From NCBI GenBank assembly GCA_020635115.1, contig JACKAK010000007.1, forward strand, positions 124,001 through 188,000: a stretch of 64,000 nucleotides of DNA. The letters are read 5' to 3'. Made by a program: the position numbers and the translations under genes. Source of the DNA: Halobacteriovoraceae bacterium. Lineage in GTDB: Bacteria > Bdellovibrionota > Bacteriovoracia > Bacteriovoracales > Bacteriovoracaceae. Below are positions 27,201 through 36,477 of the stretch, one piece after another. Within the stretch, counting starts at the first letter, position 1. Every line of letters begins with the position of its first letter. Below the pieces are notes generated by a model that ran no database searches, was not told the origin of the DNA, and was given only the letters and a program-made list of their open reading frames with translations.

Positions 27201-28228
27201 ATTTTTCCTTCAAAAACATGATCAAGTTCACTCCAATCAAAGTTCTTCAACCTACGAACAAGGCAGTCCAATTGTAGAGGATGTGAAATTTTTGAATGCA
27301 TCTCTAGAGTTATTTTTTCTAAATTATTATTGATTCTTGTCTTCGTATATTGGTCATTAAGTGATGATAAAATGCTCTCCACTTTTTGATTAAATGTCTT
27401 TTCAAAAGGGTTTAAGAGATCTTTCAAACAACTAATAAGTTCTAAAGTTCTCTCTTTTGGTCTCTTTTCATTCTTGGACAAAGAAACGATAACTTCTTCA
27501 ATTTGAGATCTATCAATTCCTTTTAACTCCAGCTTTTCTTCTAGCACATTTAATTGTTTTTCTAGAGTAAAAGTGAAATAAAATGAATTTGCAAAATGTT
27601 CATCAATAAAACAAATAATTTGATATGAATTTTCTTTGATACTATTTTCTGGGAGATAAGAATTTAGATAATATTTGAGTAACTTATCAGAATAAATAAG
27701 CGCCTGCTCTTTTACAAAATCACAAATATTTGTTTGCTTTTTAAGTGGTGAGTCACTAATAACCTTGATGGCCCGAAAATTTGTTTTAAAAAAAGAAGAT
27801 GCTTTTGCAACTCCATATGATTCCCTATCTACAGCATCAGCAAAATAAGAGAGCTTCTGTGCACTTTCCTTATTCAAAATTCTTGAAGGTGAGCTTATAA
27901 GATCGAATTGAGATCTTACTTGGCCAGTTTGATAAGACTTAAATTCATTTTGAGCATAAATTGTTCTTGCTTCGATTATTTCATTTGAAGAAATTTTATG
28001 ATTCAATGAACCTGCTACTCCTAAAGAAAAAACATTTGATATTTCGGGAAACTTTGCTAAACACGCACTCGTGTATATTTGTGCATTATCAATACCTTCG
28101 CCACATATTGCCAATAGCATTTTTTCTGATCTAAATATATTGGCCAGAAAATTGTCCACATGACAAAAATTGAAATGGTGTAAAAATGCGTGGGCCTCAC
28201 CTCGGTGAGCAAAGATTAATAAATCCAT
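27197..28228 (-). CDS. Nucleoside phosphorylase/nucleosidase-like protein with extra C-terminal domain
   Basis: The first ~190 residues look like the PNP/MTA-nucleosidase fold: MDLLIFAHRGEAHAFLHHF, ICGEGIDNAQ, FSLGVAGSLN (the G.AG turn) and AVDRESYGVAKA (the ..DMEs..a helix), and FRAIKVISDSP, where nucleosidases have VISDxA. The C-terminal ~150 residues are helical and unrecognised. It is coupled by a four-base overlap to the radical SAM gene, suggesting a joint pathway such as nucleoside salvage or SAM by-product removal, which is inference. Confidence 0.65.
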   Translation of the reverse strand: MDLLIFAHRGEAHAFLHHFNFCHVDNFLANIFRSEKMLLAICGEGIDNAQIYTSACLAKFPEISNVFSLGVAGSLNHKISSNEIIEARTIYAQNEFKSYQTGQVRSQFDLISSPSRILNKESAQKLSYFADAVDRESYGVAKASSFFKTNFRAIKVISDSPLKKQTNICDFVKEQALIYSDKLLKYYLNSYLPENSIKENSYQIICFIDEHFANSFYFTFTLEKQLNVLEEKLELKGIDRSQIEEVIVSLSKNEKRPKERTLELISCLKDLLNPFEKTFNQKVESILSSLNDQYTKTRINNNLEKITLEMHSKISHPLQLDCLVRRLKNFDWSELDHVFEGKI

Positions 28229-28302
28229 CCACTTTTCTTACTACCGTTGTCAAATTCTGTAAACATCGATACAAATTAACCATTTTTGGCAGAGGGTATT
28301 AA

Positions 28303-29232
28303 ATGATTGAAATTTTTAAAGACCGTAAAAATCCTTTTAGTTTTGGTGGCGCAAGTATTGCTGGAAATGGTGGAGGCTATGGTTTTGGAGATATCAACGA
28401 AGGTGATTCAATTTCACTTCTTCATTATGCATACGAAAGAGGTGTAAAGGTTTATGATACAGCACCTATATATGGATTTGGAGAATCTGAAAAACGAATT
28501 GGACAAGCTTTTAAAGATAAAAGAGAAAAAGTGTTCATCATTTCAAAGTCAGGTGTTACTTGGCATCCAAATAAACGCGTTAATATGACTAATGATCCTA
28601 ATTGTGCAAAAAAAATGTTGGAACAAAGCCTAAGAGATTTACAGAGTGATTATGTAGATCTTTATATGGTCCATTGGCCTGATCAAAAAATAGATATTAG
28701 AAGAACGCTTGAATGTTTTCAGAATATGAAAGAATCTGGAAAAATTAGACATATTGGATTATGCAATACAAATCTAGAGGATTTAAAACTTGGTAGTGAG
28801 GTTTGTCAGATCGAGGTTATTCAATCTGAGTTAAATATTTTTAAGCGAGAAAATTTTGATCTATTAAATGAAACTCAGGCCTTTATGAGTTGGGGGACTT
28901 TAGAAAAAGGTATTATAACAGGAAGAGTTAATAAAAATAGAAAATTTGATAAGTCAGATTGTCGCTCATGGGCCCCTTGGTGGAAGAGCTCTCCCTTAGA
29001 CAAGCAATTCAAAACCATGTCTGAAATCTTTCCTCTTCTAGAAAAATATGAACTTTCAGGACTTGACCTGGCCATTGCTTTTAACCTTTCAGATCAAAGA
29101 GTAAAATCTGTCTTGTGTGGAGTTCGAAATCAAAAACAACTAGATGAAGTTTTGATATCTCTTAAAAAAAATGTTCCTCAAACCTTAATTAATGAATGTC
29201 TATCGATAGTCGACAGGAATATGAATGCCTAG
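28303..29232 (+). CDS. Aldo/keto reductase
   Basis: This 309-residue (beta/alpha)8 NADPH-dependent oxidoreductase has the catalytic set Asp-Tyr-Lys-His in VYDTAPIYGFGESEKRIG, VFIISKSG and VDLYMVHWPD. The coenzyme end reads FNLSDQRVKSVLCGVRNQKQLDE. Its substrate is unknown; the overlap of eight bases with a GT2 gene suggests sugar or nucleotide-sugar metabolism. GAGGG precedes the ATG. Confidence 0.93.
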   Translation: MIEIFKDRKNPFSFGGASIAGNGGGYGFGDINEGDSISLLHYAYERGVKVYDTAPIYGFGESEKRIGQAFKDKREKVFIISKSGVTWHPNKRVNMTNDPNCAKKMLEQSLRDLQSDYVDLYMVHWPDQKIDIRRTLECFQNMKESGKIRHIGLCNTNLEDLKLGSEVCQIEVIQSELNIFKRENFDLLNETQAFMSWGTLEKGIITGRVNKNRKFDKSDCRSWAPWWKSSPLDKQFKTMSEIFPLLEKYELSGLDLAIAFNLSDQRVKSVLCGVRNQKQLDEVLISLKKNVPQTLINECLSIVDRNMNA

Positions 29233-30052
29233 AGTTAGTGTGATCATTCCAACATTTAACAGGGCCCATGTACTTGATAGAGCAATAAACTCAGTTTTAA
29301 ATCAAACTTATAAGGACTTTGAGCTTATCGTTATTGATGATGGCTCAACTGACGAAACTGATAGAGTCATTTATAATTATCAAGATAAAAGGATTTTTTA
29401 TTACAAACAAGAAAATAGGGGAGTTTCAGCTGCTAGAAATCTTGGAATTCTAAAATCTAAAGGTGAGTGGATAGCTTTATTAGACTCTGATGATGAGTGG
29501 CTCCCATTTCGATTGTCTTCGCAAATTACATACATACAAGAAAATCCATCCATTCAGCTTGTTCACGGAGAAGAGATTTGGATCAGGAATGGCAAGAGAG
29601 TTAACCCGAAAAAAAAACATCAAAAATTTGGTGGAAATATATATGAGAGGTGTCTTAAACTTTGTTTTATTAGTCCATCATCCGTTCTGATTAAAAAGAG
29701 TCTATTTAATGAAATAGGTCTATTCGATGAGAACTTTGAGGTCTGTGAAGATTATGATCTATGGTTAAGAATTACATCTCAATACAATATTGGGCTTATT
29801 AAGGATCAAATTATCATAAAATATGGAGGACATGAAGATCAACTATCTCAAAAATTGAGGGCCATGGATTGGTATAGAGTTAAGTCGATGTTAAAAATGT
29901 TGCGATGTTTATCTTTAGAAGATGAAAAAAGAAATGAAACAATACGCGAACTACGAAATAAATGTCATATCCTTCAAAAAGGATATATGAAGCATGGTAA
30001 TTTAATTATGAAATCAAAAATAGAGAACATTATTCAAAAGTTGAGTTTATAA
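29225..30052 (+). CDS. Family 2 glycosyltransferase
   Basis: The GT-A fold motifs are clear: VSVIIPTFNRAHVLDRAINS, VIDDGSTDETDRV and LLDSDDEW (the DxD motif), then ED near FEVCEDYDLWLRI as catalytic base region. At 275 residues it is a soluble cytosolic enzyme with no membrane helix. It probably adds one sugar to a surface polysaccharide or lipid; donor and acceptor are unknown. Confidence 0.92.
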   Translation: MPRVSVIIPTFNRAHVLDRAINSVLNQTYKDFELIVIDDGSTDETDRVIYNYQDKRIFYYKQENRGVSAARNLGILKSKGEWIALLDSDDEWLPFRLSSQITYIQENPSIQLVHGEEIWIRNGKRVNPKKKHQKFGGNIYERCLKLCFISPSSVLIKKSLFNEIGLFDENFEVCEDYDLWLRITSQYNIGLIKDQIIIKYGGHEDQLSQKLRAMDWYRVKSMLKMLRCLSLEDEKRNETIRELRNKCHILQKGYMKHGNLIMKSKIENIIQKLSL

Positions 30053-30083
30053 GTCCTTTATTGTGAACATTATTAATTTTTCT

Positions 30084-30107
30084 TAAGGAAAAATATATTC
30101 CTTTTTT
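30084..30107 (+). terminator. Terminator after the glycosyltransferase gene
   Basis: AAGGAA and TTCCTT pair across AAATATA and lead into six T. The stem is short and AT-rich, so it is weaker than the others. Confidence 0.6.
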
Positions 30108-30150
30108 AGCAATCTCATTTAAGATTAAAATTTAAGAAAAGGAAAAAGTT

Positions 30151-31047
30151 ATGTACATATTAAAAATATTTGTGATTTCACTAATATTGATCAATAGTAA
30201 ATTGTTCGCTGAATCCTCAAATAGTTTTCAAGTTGCCCCAGCACCAATTCCAAGTCCAAATTTTGAAGTAGGTATGGAAGATGTTAAGTCAACTGCAAAT
30301 TATATTTCAATAGAATCATCAGCTTTTGAAATGACTGGTTTTGGTTTCAATTTTAGTAGAAGAAATGTGACGAATGAAAAGGCCGCACTCGATGTTGGTG
30401 GTGGAGTTAGTATTATGAGTGGTGATTTAAAAAGTGGAACAATTAATGGGGATATTGTTGCCTTCAGTTTCAATATTCAATTAGATCTTGAATATCAAAT
30501 GCTTAAAAAAGATAGATTTTCATTGATTGGCTTTTTAGGATTTAACTTCCCTATACAAATTTCCTCATCGACTATAAGCACTGGTACTTCCTTAATTGGA
30601 GATATCACAACAACAACCGTCATGTTTCAGTATGGTTTTCCAATTGGTCTACAAGCAGGTATAGATTTAGGTGATTTTACACTCGTTCCGTTTTTTGGGC
30701 TTAATTTTTACTTGGGAGGTGTTGCCTCAACAACATCAAGTGTAGGCTCGTCAACTGAAGATACGACCGTAGAATCTTATGTCTCTAAAAACTTTGGAAT
30801 GGATATCCTTTATAGACCCTTGGACATTTCTTTTGGTACTCTCTTACAGGCCTCTGATCCAGGTGGTTCAGGTGGGCAAACAGACGTTTTTACCTTCCAA
30901 ATATCTTGGAACAAACAGAGAAATGTAGCAAAAAAACCAGAAACTACAAATGAAATTCATAAACCAACACCTCCTCCGAAGGTTGAGGATCCCAAAGAAA
31001 CTGAAGAAAACAAATCAGAAATTAAATCAGAAAATAAATCAGAATAA
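30151..31047 (+). CDS. Predicted outer-membrane beta-barrel protein
   Basis: A signal peptide (ending KLFA) and a Pro-rich start (QVAPAPIPSPNF) precede about 230 residues of alternating hydrophobic strands with Gly/Thr/Ser turns, such as GVSIMSGDLKSG and FSLIGFLGFNFPIQ, typical of small outer-membrane barrels. The last ~40 residues are a charged periplasmic tail with a Lys-Ser-Glu repeat (NKSEIKSENKSE). No family is recognised. AAAAGGAAAAAG lies before the ATG. Confidence 0.65.
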   Translation: MYILKIFVISLILINSKLFAESSNSFQVAPAPIPSPNFEVGMEDVKSTANYISIESSAFEMTGFGFNFSRRNVTNEKAALDVGGGVSIMSGDLKSGTINGDIVAFSFNIQLDLEYQMLKKDRFSLIGFLGFNFPIQISSSTISTGTSLIGDITTTTVMFQYGFPIGLQAGIDLGDFTLVPFFGLNFYLGGVASTTSSVGSSTEDTTVESYVSKNFGMDILYRPLDISFGTLLQASDPGGSGGQTDVFTFQISWNKQRNVAKKPETTNEIHKPTPPPKVEDPKETEENKSEIKSENKSE

Positions 31048-31261
31048 TCCAAAAAGTATAGGATGTTGATTGATTTAGTCTCAAAGTAAGTACTTAAATT
31101 ACTTGGGGCGAACAATCCTCTTTGTGGCCAAGCTCTTGGTATCATTGAACGATTACAATTTTTAAACATATTAAATTACATAATGTAAAAATTCACCTGT
31201 ATATCTTTTTGAATAAATATTTGAGTTATTATTTTTTTAATCTAAAACTTGGAGATTTAAA

Positions 31262-32164
31262 ATGAACCGAAAAATAAAAACATTATTTCTGATTGTGATT
31301 TTTGTATTTGTAGGATGTAATGATAATTCAAATATTGAGAGTAATGGAAGTTTTGAAAGTGTAAAGGTATCAACTTCTCTTACATCACAAACACAAGATG
31401 AAAGCGATAGCTTTGACAATGTAACAGACCCAACACCAATTTCTTTACCAACTAAAAAAGAAAAATCATTAATGGAAAAAATTGACTCATATTTAGGAAA
31501 ATATGAACTTCAAGACAGATATATGAGTAAAGATGACCTTAATGAAATTCTTTCTGTTTCAGATCTTTCAAATGGTGAAATTTCAAATATAATTGATAAA
31601 CTAAGCAATGTATATGGAGATGGAAAGTTTGGAAATTTGAAAATTGCTGGCGCTCTAACTACTTGCGGATTCAACGGCTCTTTTTTCATAGATAATGATA
31701 CTTGGGATATGTCTATTTTGATTAAGGATCCAAACACCAATAAAATCATTGAAATTGAGGATATTATTACCGCACACATCTGGCAAGGAGGACTAGTAAA
31801 ATTGGGATTTGGATATGAATGTACTTGGGTGTTTTTACCTGCTGAAGCAAAGCTTTCTCAACTTGTTAATGTAACCTACGGTGATGAAGATGGTGATACA
31901 GCTCTAGGTAAAATGTTTGGAACTGATGATGGAGGTAGAGGGATTGGTTTTAATCTAACTGGAATTGTAGGCATTCATATCGCATCTATTTCTGCTCAGA
32001 AAGGAAGCGGAGGTGTAGCGGGAAATTTAATAATTGTTTCTCCTAGAATCGGTCCCAAAATCTCAATAGGCCCAACTTTCCCAAAAATAGCTTTTAAAAT
32101 GAAAAAAATTGGAGACGAAAACAAAGATTATACTGATAGATTTCTAGATTGGATAAACGATTAA
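31262..32164 (+). CDS. Lipoprotein of unknown function, 300 aa
   Basis: The signal peptide ends in the lipobox FVGC (Cys19), so a lipoprotein is predicted. An Asn/Ser-rich linker follows, then a helical part (residues about 65-120) and a beta-rich part. No family is recognised. GGAG lies seven bases before the ATG. The 214-base region upstream has no recognised feature. Confidence 0.7.
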   Translation: MNRKIKTLFLIVIFVFVGCNDNSNIESNGSFESVKVSTSLTSQTQDESDSFDNVTDPTPISLPTKKEKSLMEKIDSYLGKYELQDRYMSKDDLNEILSVSDLSNGEISNIIDKLSNVYGDGKFGNLKIAGALTTCGFNGSFFIDNDTWDMSILIKDPNTNKIIEIEDIITAHIWQGGLVKLGFGYECTWVFLPAEAKLSQLVNVTYGDEDGDTALGKMFGTDDGGRGIGFNLTGIVGIHIASISAQKGSGGVAGNLIIVSPRIGPKISIGPTFPKIAFKMKKIGDENKDYTDRFLDWIND

Positions 32165-32183
32165 TTAATCGTAAAGTGGGATC

Positions 32184-32447
32184 TTAATCAAAAAAGTTGA
32201 TTTTAGGGAAACCAATAATTGACTCAGCATACTCGTCAATATTTTCAGGTCTTAAGTTGTCCAGGTCCATCTCAGGTTTTAAAAACAAAAAGAATAATGC
32301 ATCTTCTTCCCATTCCTTATAATCTTTATCAGGAATTTGATCCCTTATTTCTTCAAAAAAATCTGAATGTTTCAATCTTAATTTGGGCATCTCAATAGAC
32401 CCTATTCTACATGGGCCTTCTTTTCTCTTATACGATTTAAACTTCAT
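32184..32447 (-). CDS. Small protein of unknown function, 87 aa
   Basis: A basic start (MKFKSYKRKEGPCRIG) is followed by an acidic, Pro-rich remainder (KDYKEWEEDALFFLF and PENIDEYAESIIGF). GAGAGGAT precedes the ATG. It converges on the lipoprotein gene and abuts the ISL3 element. No family is recognised. Confidence 0.6.
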   Translation of the reverse strand: MKFKSYKRKEGPCRIGSIEMPKLRLKHSDFFEEIRDQIPDKDYKEWEEDALFFLFLKPEMDLDNLRPENIDEYAESIIGFPKINFFD

Positions 32448-32457
32448 TGTTATCCTC

Positions 32458-33797
32458 TCTTTATACTTAATTTTTCAAAGGATTGAACTATGAGTTTACG
32501 ACGTATTCACCGTTACTGCATCCCTGGTTTTGACGTGACAGACACTAAAGAGTGGTTAGATAAAGGCTTTATTGAGATATTTATCAAAGATGGACGTGAA
32601 GTTAAACAGTGTTCCAGGTGTTGTCATGAGCTTGATGCAGCCAAAGTTAGCGAGCATAAAGTCAAAGTTCGCACAATGGATATTCATGGTTTTAAGGGAT
32701 ACTACATCTTTAAAAGAACTAAGCATCGATGCGGTAATTGTAAAAAAATTAGAACTTCTAAAATTGACTGGATCTCTGAGGAGACTCCGCACGTAACCGA
32801 GGAATATGCTTGGTGGTTAGGACGTCTTTGTGAGATTACTCCAGTCTCTCGGGCCGCTGAGTTCACTGGCAATGATCCTATGAGTATGTGGCGGTTTGAT
32901 TTTAAAAGAATGAAGCGGATGTTTCAACACTACAAGATCCCAAAGGTCAGGAGGATTTGTGTAGACGAAGTCTATGCCAGAAAGAAAAAGTATCATGCCA
33001 AAGAGTCCAGGGATAAACGCTTTTTCACGATAATCTGTGACTTGGACACTAGGAGGGTTATTTGGGTGTCTGAAAGCCGCTCTAAAGAAGCACTTAATGA
33101 GTTTTTTCATGTCATGGGAAAAGAGCGCTGTGAAGAGATTGAAGTTGTAGCGGCAGATCAGTTTGATGGATATAAACTTAGCGTGAAAGAGAACTGTCCC
33201 AACGCTATTTTTGTATGGGATCGTTTTCATATCATGCAGACGTTTCAAAACTATATTAATAGTGAGAGACAGTGGTTAAATGAGCACATGTGCAAAGGAG
33301 AACAAAAGAGACTGACTCGTGGCAAATTTAAACAGTTATTCACTAAAAAATCTGATCGAAGAACAAAAGCTGAGAACCGGCATATTCGGGAAGTCATGAG
33401 AGATAATGAATATTTTGTTTACCTAGAACTCATTAAAGAAGGTATGCACCAGATATTTGAATCTGCTTCAGCTCCGGAAGCAAGAGCAAAGTTTGAAGAG
33501 ATGGGGGAATGGATAAATCAAGCAGGGATCTTCTATGAACTAAAAAAATGGTGGAAAACGTTTGATGATGGATGGGATACATTCAGAAACTACTTCAAAT
33601 ACCCTGTTACCTCATCACTTTCAGAAGGAATAAACAACGTCATCAAAACAATAAAGAAAAGAGCTTATGGTTATAGGAATATGCAGTATTTTAAGCTTAA
33701 AATCCTCCAAGTATGCGGATTTTTGAACTCTAAGTGGGTACCAATGAATTTTCAATAACTTCAACTTTTTTGTTAGAGAGGCCGTAAAGTGTAAAGA
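32458..33797 (+). mobile_element. ISL3-family insertion sequence (ends tentative)
   Basis: The transposase gene is bracketed by an imperfect inverted repeat, TCTTTATACTTAA at 32458-32470 and the complement of TCTTTACACTTTA at 33785-33797 (11 of 13 match). I find no target-site duplication next to these ends, so the true tips are uncertain. Confidence 0.5.
32490..33758 (+). CDS. ISL3-family transposase
   Basis: This complete 422-residue transposase has the ISL3 arrangement. An N-terminal zinc-binding part (CSRCCHEL and CGNCKKIRT) is followed by the DDE core: RICVDEVYARKKK (first Asp), AADQFDGYKLS (second Asp) and SEGINNVIKTIKKRAYGYRN (Glu). The frame is intact, so the element could still be active. 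Confidence 0.9.
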   Translation: MSLRRIHRYCIPGFDVTDTKEWLDKGFIEIFIKDGREVKQCSRCCHELDAAKVSEHKVKVRTMDIHGFKGYYIFKRTKHRCGNCKKIRTSKIDWISEETPHVTEEYAWWLGRLCEITPVSRAAEFTGNDPMSMWRFDFKRMKRMFQHYKIPKVRRICVDEVYARKKKYHAKESRDKRFFTIICDLDTRRVIWVSESRSKEALNEFFHVMGKERCEEIEVVAADQFDGYKLSVKENCPNAIFVWDRFHIMQTFQNYINSERQWLNEHMCKGEQKRLTRGKFKQLFTKKSDRRTKAENRHIREVMRDNEYFVYLELIKEGMHQIFESASAPEARAKFEEMGEWINQAGIFYELKKWWKTFDDGWDTFRNYFKYPVTSSLSEGINNVIKTIKKRAYGYRNMQYFKLKILQVCGFLNSKWVPMNFQ

Positions 33798-33908
33798 ATT
33801 TGGACGTTTTCTCAAGCTTTGTATAACTATTATAGAAGAGTCTAATGTTAATTGAATATAATTCAAAAAACGATATATTGATTGATACCTTTATAAAGGG
33901 AGTTTTTT

Positions 33909-34310
33909 ATGAAGAGAATATTTATAATACTAATTTCAACTTTTTTGATGTCATCATTATATGCGGACGATGGACTTATTTCATGCTTCTCTACCGACAA
34001 GGAAACATCAAAAACTTATGAACTCTTTCGTTTTAATAGCTATAGACTTAAAGATAACGGCGAGGCCCATCGAGTTTATTTAGATTCTTTTGACGGGAAA
34101 AAGTATTTCTTAGAGGTATTTCTATATGATCAATACAACAGAACCTTTGTAATGCGAGTGAATGAAGGGACTTTTGAGGATTATTCTGTGATTGAATCAG
34201 AATTTCTTAAAACAGATGATTTTAGCTATATGCAAGTGGTGCAAAATTCAACTATCTTCGGCCAAGGCAGAGACAAACTCGAAGTTTGGTGTATTGATGA
34301 TTCAATCTAG
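33909..34310 (+). CDS. Small exported protein of unknown function
   Basis: The 133-residue precursor has a signal peptide (MKRIFIILISTFLMSSLYA) and a mature part with two Cys residues (ISCFSTD and EVWCIDD) that could form a disulfide. AAGGGAG lies before the ATG. No family is recognised. Confidence 0.7.
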   Translation: MKRIFIILISTFLMSSLYADDGLISCFSTDKETSKTYELFRFNSYRLKDNGEAHRVYLDSFDGKKYFLEVFLYDQYNRTFVMRVNEGTFEDYSVIESEFLKTDDFSYMQVVQNSTIFGQGRDKLEVWCIDDSI

Positions 34311-34401
34311 AATTCTAAAAAATTACTTAAATTAAGAATTAGTTGGTATGTAATTCTAACAAAATTCAGAAATTTGTTAATATTTTATGTTAAAAGAAGA
34401 T

Positions 34402-35025
34402 ATGAATTTTTCATATCTATTAACTTTATTATTTTTGCCCTTTCTCATTCATGCAAATGAATGCCAAAAATTAATATCAATCCATAATGAGGTTAAATTT
34501 TCAAATGAAGGATTTACTTTAAATCACGATATTTACATTCGCCCAATGCAGAAAATGGTTCCGGTTTATGAGACGATTAGAGATTCAGTGTCTTTAGAAG
34601 ATTTTAACTCCTATCTTGTTAGTGTCACTGATTTTGATGGCACCATTAAAGAAAAATTTAAAAAATACAAAACTGGCGTTGTATTTAAGGCAGGTGAACT
34701 CCTTGGATTTGTCATTTATTCTAAAAAATTGGATAAAGAAATTGGAGTTGTCAGCATTGCACATGTCAATTTTGGAGATACCTCCCTAGGTATTGCAATT
34801 CATCCCCATTTTAGAGGACATGGTCTTGGTAAAATAGCTTCAAAAACTCTGTTACAATTAGTTTTAAAACATATTCCTAAAGATGAAATTGCCGTAACGA
34901 TTAAGGCCAGAAATAAACGATCAACACATATATGGAAAGATCTAGGTCTTGAATACATAAGTGAGTTTAAAGACTATAATAATGAATCATATTATTTCTG
35001 CACTTTTCCTCATCCAGAAAAATAA
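34402..35025 (+). CDS. GNAT-fold acetyltransferase-like protein with a predicted signal peptide
   Basis: The C-terminal half matches the GNAT acetyl-CoA-binding region: SLGIAIHPHFRGHGLGKIAS (the R/QxxGxG loop) then a helix, and a final NKRSTHIWKDLGLEYIS. The N-terminus (MNFSYLLTLLFLPFLIHA, then NECQ) looks like a Sec signal peptide, which is odd for an acetyl-CoA enzyme. The start at 34402 is preferred; an upstream ATG at 34387 adds MLKED. It could be an exported, inactive GNAT fold or a protein anchored by an uncleaved helix. Confidence 0.65.
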   Translation: MNFSYLLTLLFLPFLIHANECQKLISIHNEVKFSNEGFTLNHDIYIRPMQKMVPVYETIRDSVSLEDFNSYLVSVTDFDGTIKEKFKKYKTGVVFKAGELLGFVIYSKKLDKEIGVVSIAHVNFGDTSLGIAIHPHFRGHGLGKIASKTLLQLVLKHIPKDEIAVTIKARNKRSTHIWKDLGLEYISEFKDYNNESYYFCTFPHPEK

Positions 35026-35036
35026 AAATGTCTCTT

Positions 35037-36407
35037 TTATTTGCCAAGTACCATTCTTTCATGAGGCAATATTCTTTTGTATGGCCTAAAATATGTCCTA
35101 GGAGAACAATTCATTAAATCTGAAACTTTTGCCATATAAATACAAGCATACTTCTCAACTTGCCCGGCCATTCGACTTTCTTCTTGACCCGCTCTCATTA
35201 ATTCTCCCCAATACGGATTAAAAATCTTATTATATAAACTAATGTTATTTGCTATTTCACGATCAATTTCTTCAATTTGTGACAAAATTTTCTTGTAATC
35301 ATTATTATCAGATTTTTCTTTATCTATCTTATAGATGTCATTTAATTTTTTTTCATGCCTACTCTTTACCTTCATGAGCTCATCGATCTTCTCTAAAAAA
35401 ACCTTTGCTTGTGTCAAACAACCAACTTCTTCCTCAAGAGGATCAAGTACAAGCGCTGTACGCCAGTTTGAAGTTTTCTTAATTGTAACTACATCTCCAT
35501 AAATATGATCGCCAATATAGAGAATCTCTTCACCGATTAATCCTAGGTCCTCCTCTAGTCTAATCGATGAACCTCCTTGATAAATTCCATTTTCCAATTT
35601 GTGTAAATCAACATTTGACATCAATCCAGATTCTGGTTCGATTTTTAAAAATTGTAAATTCTTTGTGAAAAAATCTGGTTTAGAGGATTTTGTTATCACT
35701 AGCTCAAATAGTTCACTCCAATGTTTATGGTCAGTTAAAAATGGATTGATCGTGAAATCTAGTAAAACTTTGCAATAGTCGTATTCCGAGTTAGTTATTA
35801 CTAAAAGTTTTTTTCCGTGTCTTTTATAGGCCTCAAGAGAATCTACAAGTTGTGGTTCTTGAATTATATATTTTTTTATATCCTTCTTTACTAAGCCTTT
35901 TAAGGAACCATCCCTGTGGACTAGATCAACACATTCTCTTACATCATCGGCAATTTTGTTAAAAGATGGTAGATTAAAACCTTTAGTCTTTAGATCTATT
36001 AAATTCGAATATAAAACTCCATCTGAAATAGAAAATAAAGTATCTAAACTCATCATATCTGGATCATTTAGATCTATAACTAAACTTCGATAAAGCTCTT
36101 GTTGTTGTTTAAAACTTATACGCTCTAAACCGTGATAACACATCTTTACTTTTCCATACAAACTGAGCTTAAGTAGATTTCCATGTCGTTTATCAATCAC
36201 AAGGCCAGGAATAACTTGACGATAATTAAAGACATATTCTGATAATTCTTTTGGATAGTTTTTTTTCTCAATTAACTTCTTTACTGCAAACTCATAGGCC
36301 TTCTTTTCAAACTCTTCTGAGTGATAACGAACTAACGTGTAATCCATATCAAATCCGATGACTTTTATTTTTTTCATATTCAAAGTGCGGTTTACATAAA
36401 CGCTCAT
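35037..36407 (-). CDS. HAD-superfamily 5'-nucleotidase (cN-II type)
   Basis: The 456-residue protein has the cytosolic purine 5'-nucleotidase II layout: the nucleophile motif GFDMDYTLVRYHSE, motif II LLVITNSEYDYCKVLLD, and motif III/IV LYIGDHIYGDVVTIKK with two Asp residues. The C-terminal part is a long helical region (about residues 340-430). The family dephosphorylates IMP/GMP. The start at 36407 (MSVYVNRT) follows AAGAGGAAAT; an upstream in-frame codon adds ten residues. Confidence 0.88.
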   Translation of the reverse strand: MSVYVNRTLNMKKIKVIGFDMDYTLVRYHSEEFEKKAYEFAVKKLIEKKNYPKELSEYVFNYRQVIPGLVIDKRHGNLLKLSLYGKVKMCYHGLERISFKQQQELYRSLVIDLNDPDMMSLDTLFSISDGVLYSNLIDLKTKGFNLPSFNKIADDVRECVDLVHRDGSLKGLVKKDIKKYIIQEPQLVDSLEAYKRHGKKLLVITNSEYDYCKVLLDFTINPFLTDHKHWSELFELVITKSSKPDFFTKNLQFLKIEPESGLMSNVDLHKLENGIYQGGSSIRLEEDLGLIGEEILYIGDHIYGDVVTIKKTSNWRTALVLDPLEEEVGCLTQAKVFLEKIDELMKVKSRHEKKLNDIYKIDKEKSDNNDYKKILSQIEEIDREIANNISLYNKIFNPYWGELMRAGQEESRMAGQVEKYACIYMAKVSDLMNCSPRTYFRPYKRILPHERMVLGK

Positions 36408-36477
36408 ATTTCCTCTTTTTTTTGCGGTACAAACCAAGTTAAAATATAGCAGAGCGTTTGAAAGGGGGCAACAGAAG

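Noticed and set aside
32458..33797. Target-site duplication of the ISL3 element
   Set aside because: Flanking 8-mers on the two sides do not match.
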